From UBA668 sp963720695 (lineage in GTDB: Bacteria > Actinomycetota > Acidimicrobiia > Acidimicrobiales > Ilumatobacteraceae): a DNA stretch of 64,000 nt. The DNA lies in assembly GCA_963720695.1 (NCBI GenBank), contig CAVRGG010000004.1:1054001-1118000 (forward strand), written 5' to 3'. Position 1 is the stretch's first letter; each line of letters opens with the position of its first letter. Positions 62,881-64,000 of the stretch are shown here, piece after piece. The notes under the pieces are model-generated. The model had not been told where the DNA came from. It made no database searches and saw only the letters and a list, made by a program, of their open reading frames with translations. A program made the translations under genes and the position numbers.

Positions 62881-62886
62881 ATGCTA
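62881..62886 (-). promoter_or_regulatory. -10 element, leaderless promoter of 138-aa protein gene
   Basis: TAGCAT on the minus strand, 6 nt before ATG 62874. The 213-bp gap to 63087 is relatively AT-rich but holds no gene. Confidence 0.5.
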
Positions 62887-63087
62887 CGTCTGATCCGCCC
62901 GAGACTTCCTAGAACTGCGTGAGAAAAAGCTGACAATCTTCGAGGAATTCGCCCCAACTCCTCCGGCAAACACCGCCACGGGAGCTCGGACAATGATGAT
63001 CAATCACCAGCACTCATGCGCGGCGTGCTGATCAGCAATCTGACGGAAAAGTTGGCATCTCGTTCACGACCGCACCAACATGAGGAG

Positions 63088-63822
63088 ATGCATGCTCTGC
63101 GGCGCTCGAGGTGGGCGTCGGCCGCCACGTGCATCGTCGTCGCCCTCGCAGCGTGCTCGTCGTCGGCCGGCCTCCCCGACGACACGCTGCCCCCGTTCTC
63201 TGGTGGGACCATCACCTTCCCTTCGACGACCGCGCCGGCCCTTCCTTCGGAGTCCACGACCGTGGTGCCGATCGACGTCACGACCAGCCCGACCACCGCA
63301 TCCACCACCACCACCGCTTCGTCGCCGCAGGTCGTGTGGCAGGGCTGGGGCTACTACGACGTCCCCCAACTCGGTAGCGAATCGGTGCGCGGCACCGGTT
63401 GCGGCAGCGACGGAAGTCTCGGCGAGGTGATCCCCGATGGCATCTGGAACGTCATCGTGGGTGACGGCAGCGGGGCCGACGCGTTCTGGACGACGTCGCA
63501 GATCCGCGTCGACGTCCGTTGCGTCTACACGGGTGCCGCCGGCCGACAGCTCTACACCACGGCGTGTTCGACGGACCCCGAGAGCGACGCCTGCGCGATC
63601 GGTTCACCGGACTGGTTCGTCGTCAATGCCAACAGTCGATTGCGCACGATGCCCGTCGCCCCGACCGTGCAATACGGCGTGGGCGGACTCGGCAGCACGC
63701 CGTGCGCGCCGATCACCCTCGACCGATCCTCGCCCGATGCCCCGTGGCGGTTCATGGACAGTTGGATCGTGATCGACCACGGCGTCGTCACCACGGTGAT
63801 CGCCGCCTGTCCCGCCGGCTGA
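63088..63822 (+). CDS. Thr-rich lipoprotein of unknown function
   Basis: 244 residues. Lipobox LAAC at about residue 23 (VALAACSS), then a Thr/Pro-rich stretch (about 45-80) and a beta-rich exported domain with several cysteines (at about 111, 140, 156, 163, 188, 215) that probably form disulfides. A WDVP/YYDVPQLGSESVRG-like strand begins the domain. Not recognised. GAGGAG directly abuts the ATG at 63088; an in-frame earlier start at 63016 is possible but lacks support. Confidence 0.6.
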   Translation: MHALRRSRWASAATCIVVALAACSSSAGLPDDTLPPFSGGTITFPSTTAPALPSESTTVVPIDVTTSPTTASTTTTASSPQVVWQGWGYYDVPQLGSESVRGTGCGSDGSLGEVIPDGIWNVIVGDGSGADAFWTTSQIRVDVRCVYTGAAGRQLYTTACSTDPESDACAIGSPDWFVVNANSRLRTMPVAPTVQYGVGGLGSTPCAPITLDRSSPDAPWRFMDSWIVIDHGVVTTVIAACPAG

Positions 63823-63863
63823 ACCCGAGTCGACCCCCGCCTCCGTGCCCCACGGCGCTGCTT

Positions 63864-63906
63864 CTGGGTCGGATTCGTTGCGGTTTCCGGGAAGATTCCT
63901 GTCCAG
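63864..63906. repeat. 43-bp hairpin element, copy D (degenerate)
   Basis: Same length and loop size as copies A-C (loop TTT), ends CTGG/CCAG, but only 13 of 20 arm positions pair. Lies 42 nt after the lipoprotein stop and 38 nt before the stop of the next minus-strand gene. A second tail fragment (GCTGACCAGAAT) occurs about 20 nt further on. Confidence 0.65.
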
Positions 63907-63943
63907 ATCCCCGCATGGGAAGGATGCTGACCAGAATCCGAGG

Positions 63944-64000
63944 TCACATGGTCCAGTGTTCGGCGAGGAGTTCGATGCTGCGGACCCGGGCGGAGAGGTC
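63944..64000 (-). CDS. C-terminal end of a minus-strand gene
   Basis: An open frame enters from the right edge and stops at 63944, giving the 18-residue tail DLSARVRSIELLAEHWTM. Too short to identify; listed because the frame is clean and the hairpin element D sits where a 3' end would be. Confidence 0.4.
   Translation of the reverse strand, partial: DLSARVRSIELLAEHWTM

Noticed and set aside
62887..63087. AT-richer gap searched for a tRNA or small RNA
   Set aside because: No cloverleaf, CCA end or terminator hairpin could be found by eye.

Overview
The window is a GC-rich (roughly two-thirds G+C by eye) stretch of an actinobacterial chromosome. Mycothione reductase, mycofactocin-maturation genes, a LytR C-terminal-domain lipoprotein, an RskA-type anti-sigma factor and a MoxR/DUF58/transglutaminase cluster all point to Actinomycetota. 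Very frequent leaderless genes and the mix of metabolic genes suggest an Acidimicrobiia lineage (Ilumatobacter-like); that placement is inference. Gene density is high, gaps are short, and no rRNA, tRNA, CRISPR array, insertion sequence or prophage was recognised.

Layout. 1-3.7 kb: DHA2-type drug exporter (partial) divergent from a TetR regulator, followed by mftE and mftF of the mycofactocin pathway and a DUF4395 membrane protein. 3.8-5.9 kb: an alanine-racemase-like protein and a DUF418 membrane protein. 5.9-8.8 kb: zinc metallopeptidase, ROK kinase, 2-oxoglutarate/iron oxygenase. 8.9-10.1 kb: His/Asp repeat protein and uracil-DNA glycosylase. 10.1-16.9 kb: a branched-chain-type ABC uptake operon reduced to three genes by fusion (LivH-LivM; MFS-LivF-LivG; anchored binding protein). 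17-25 kb: LytR_C lipoprotein, YihY membrane protein, SRPBCC protein, secreted VanY-type peptidase, frameshifted GH3 glycosidase, carotenoid oxygenase. 25-30 kb: two-component system with a secreted partner, mycothione reductase divergent from superoxide dismutase. 30-35.6 kb: unknown proteins, an acyl-CoA dehydrogenase, ECF sigma and anti-sigma pair. 35.6-38.9 kb: divergent glgC/glgA and an EVE protein. 38.9-40.8 kb: FMN riboswitch with ribE-ribB-ribH. 40.9-46.4 kb: Crp/Fnr regulator, an exported protein, MoxR ATPase and a DUF58-transglutaminase fusion. 46.5-49.3 kb: LysM protein, thiolase, ferredoxin, SHOCT protein. 49.4-55.8 kb: a run with three frameshifted genes (YihY-like, HerA-like ATPase, BaiN-like flavoprotein) around intact DUF2252 and MscS genes. 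55.7-64 kb: phosphotransferase, universal stress protein, SNF2 helicase with a coupled small ORF, basic-tailed small protein, zinc alcohol dehydrogenase, small conserved protein, lipoprotein and the end of one more gene.

Three patterns cut across the window. First, at least 17 genes have a TAnnnT hexamer 6-9 nt before the start codon and no useful Shine-Dalgarno, the mark of leaderless transcription. Second, a 43-bp hairpin element (20-bp arms, 3-nt loop, ends CTGG/CCAG) occurs four times, each time just downstream of a stop codon, with paired changes in both arms of the well-preserved copies. Third, four genes are broken by single frameshifts, three of them within 5 kb, which could be sequencing error or decay.
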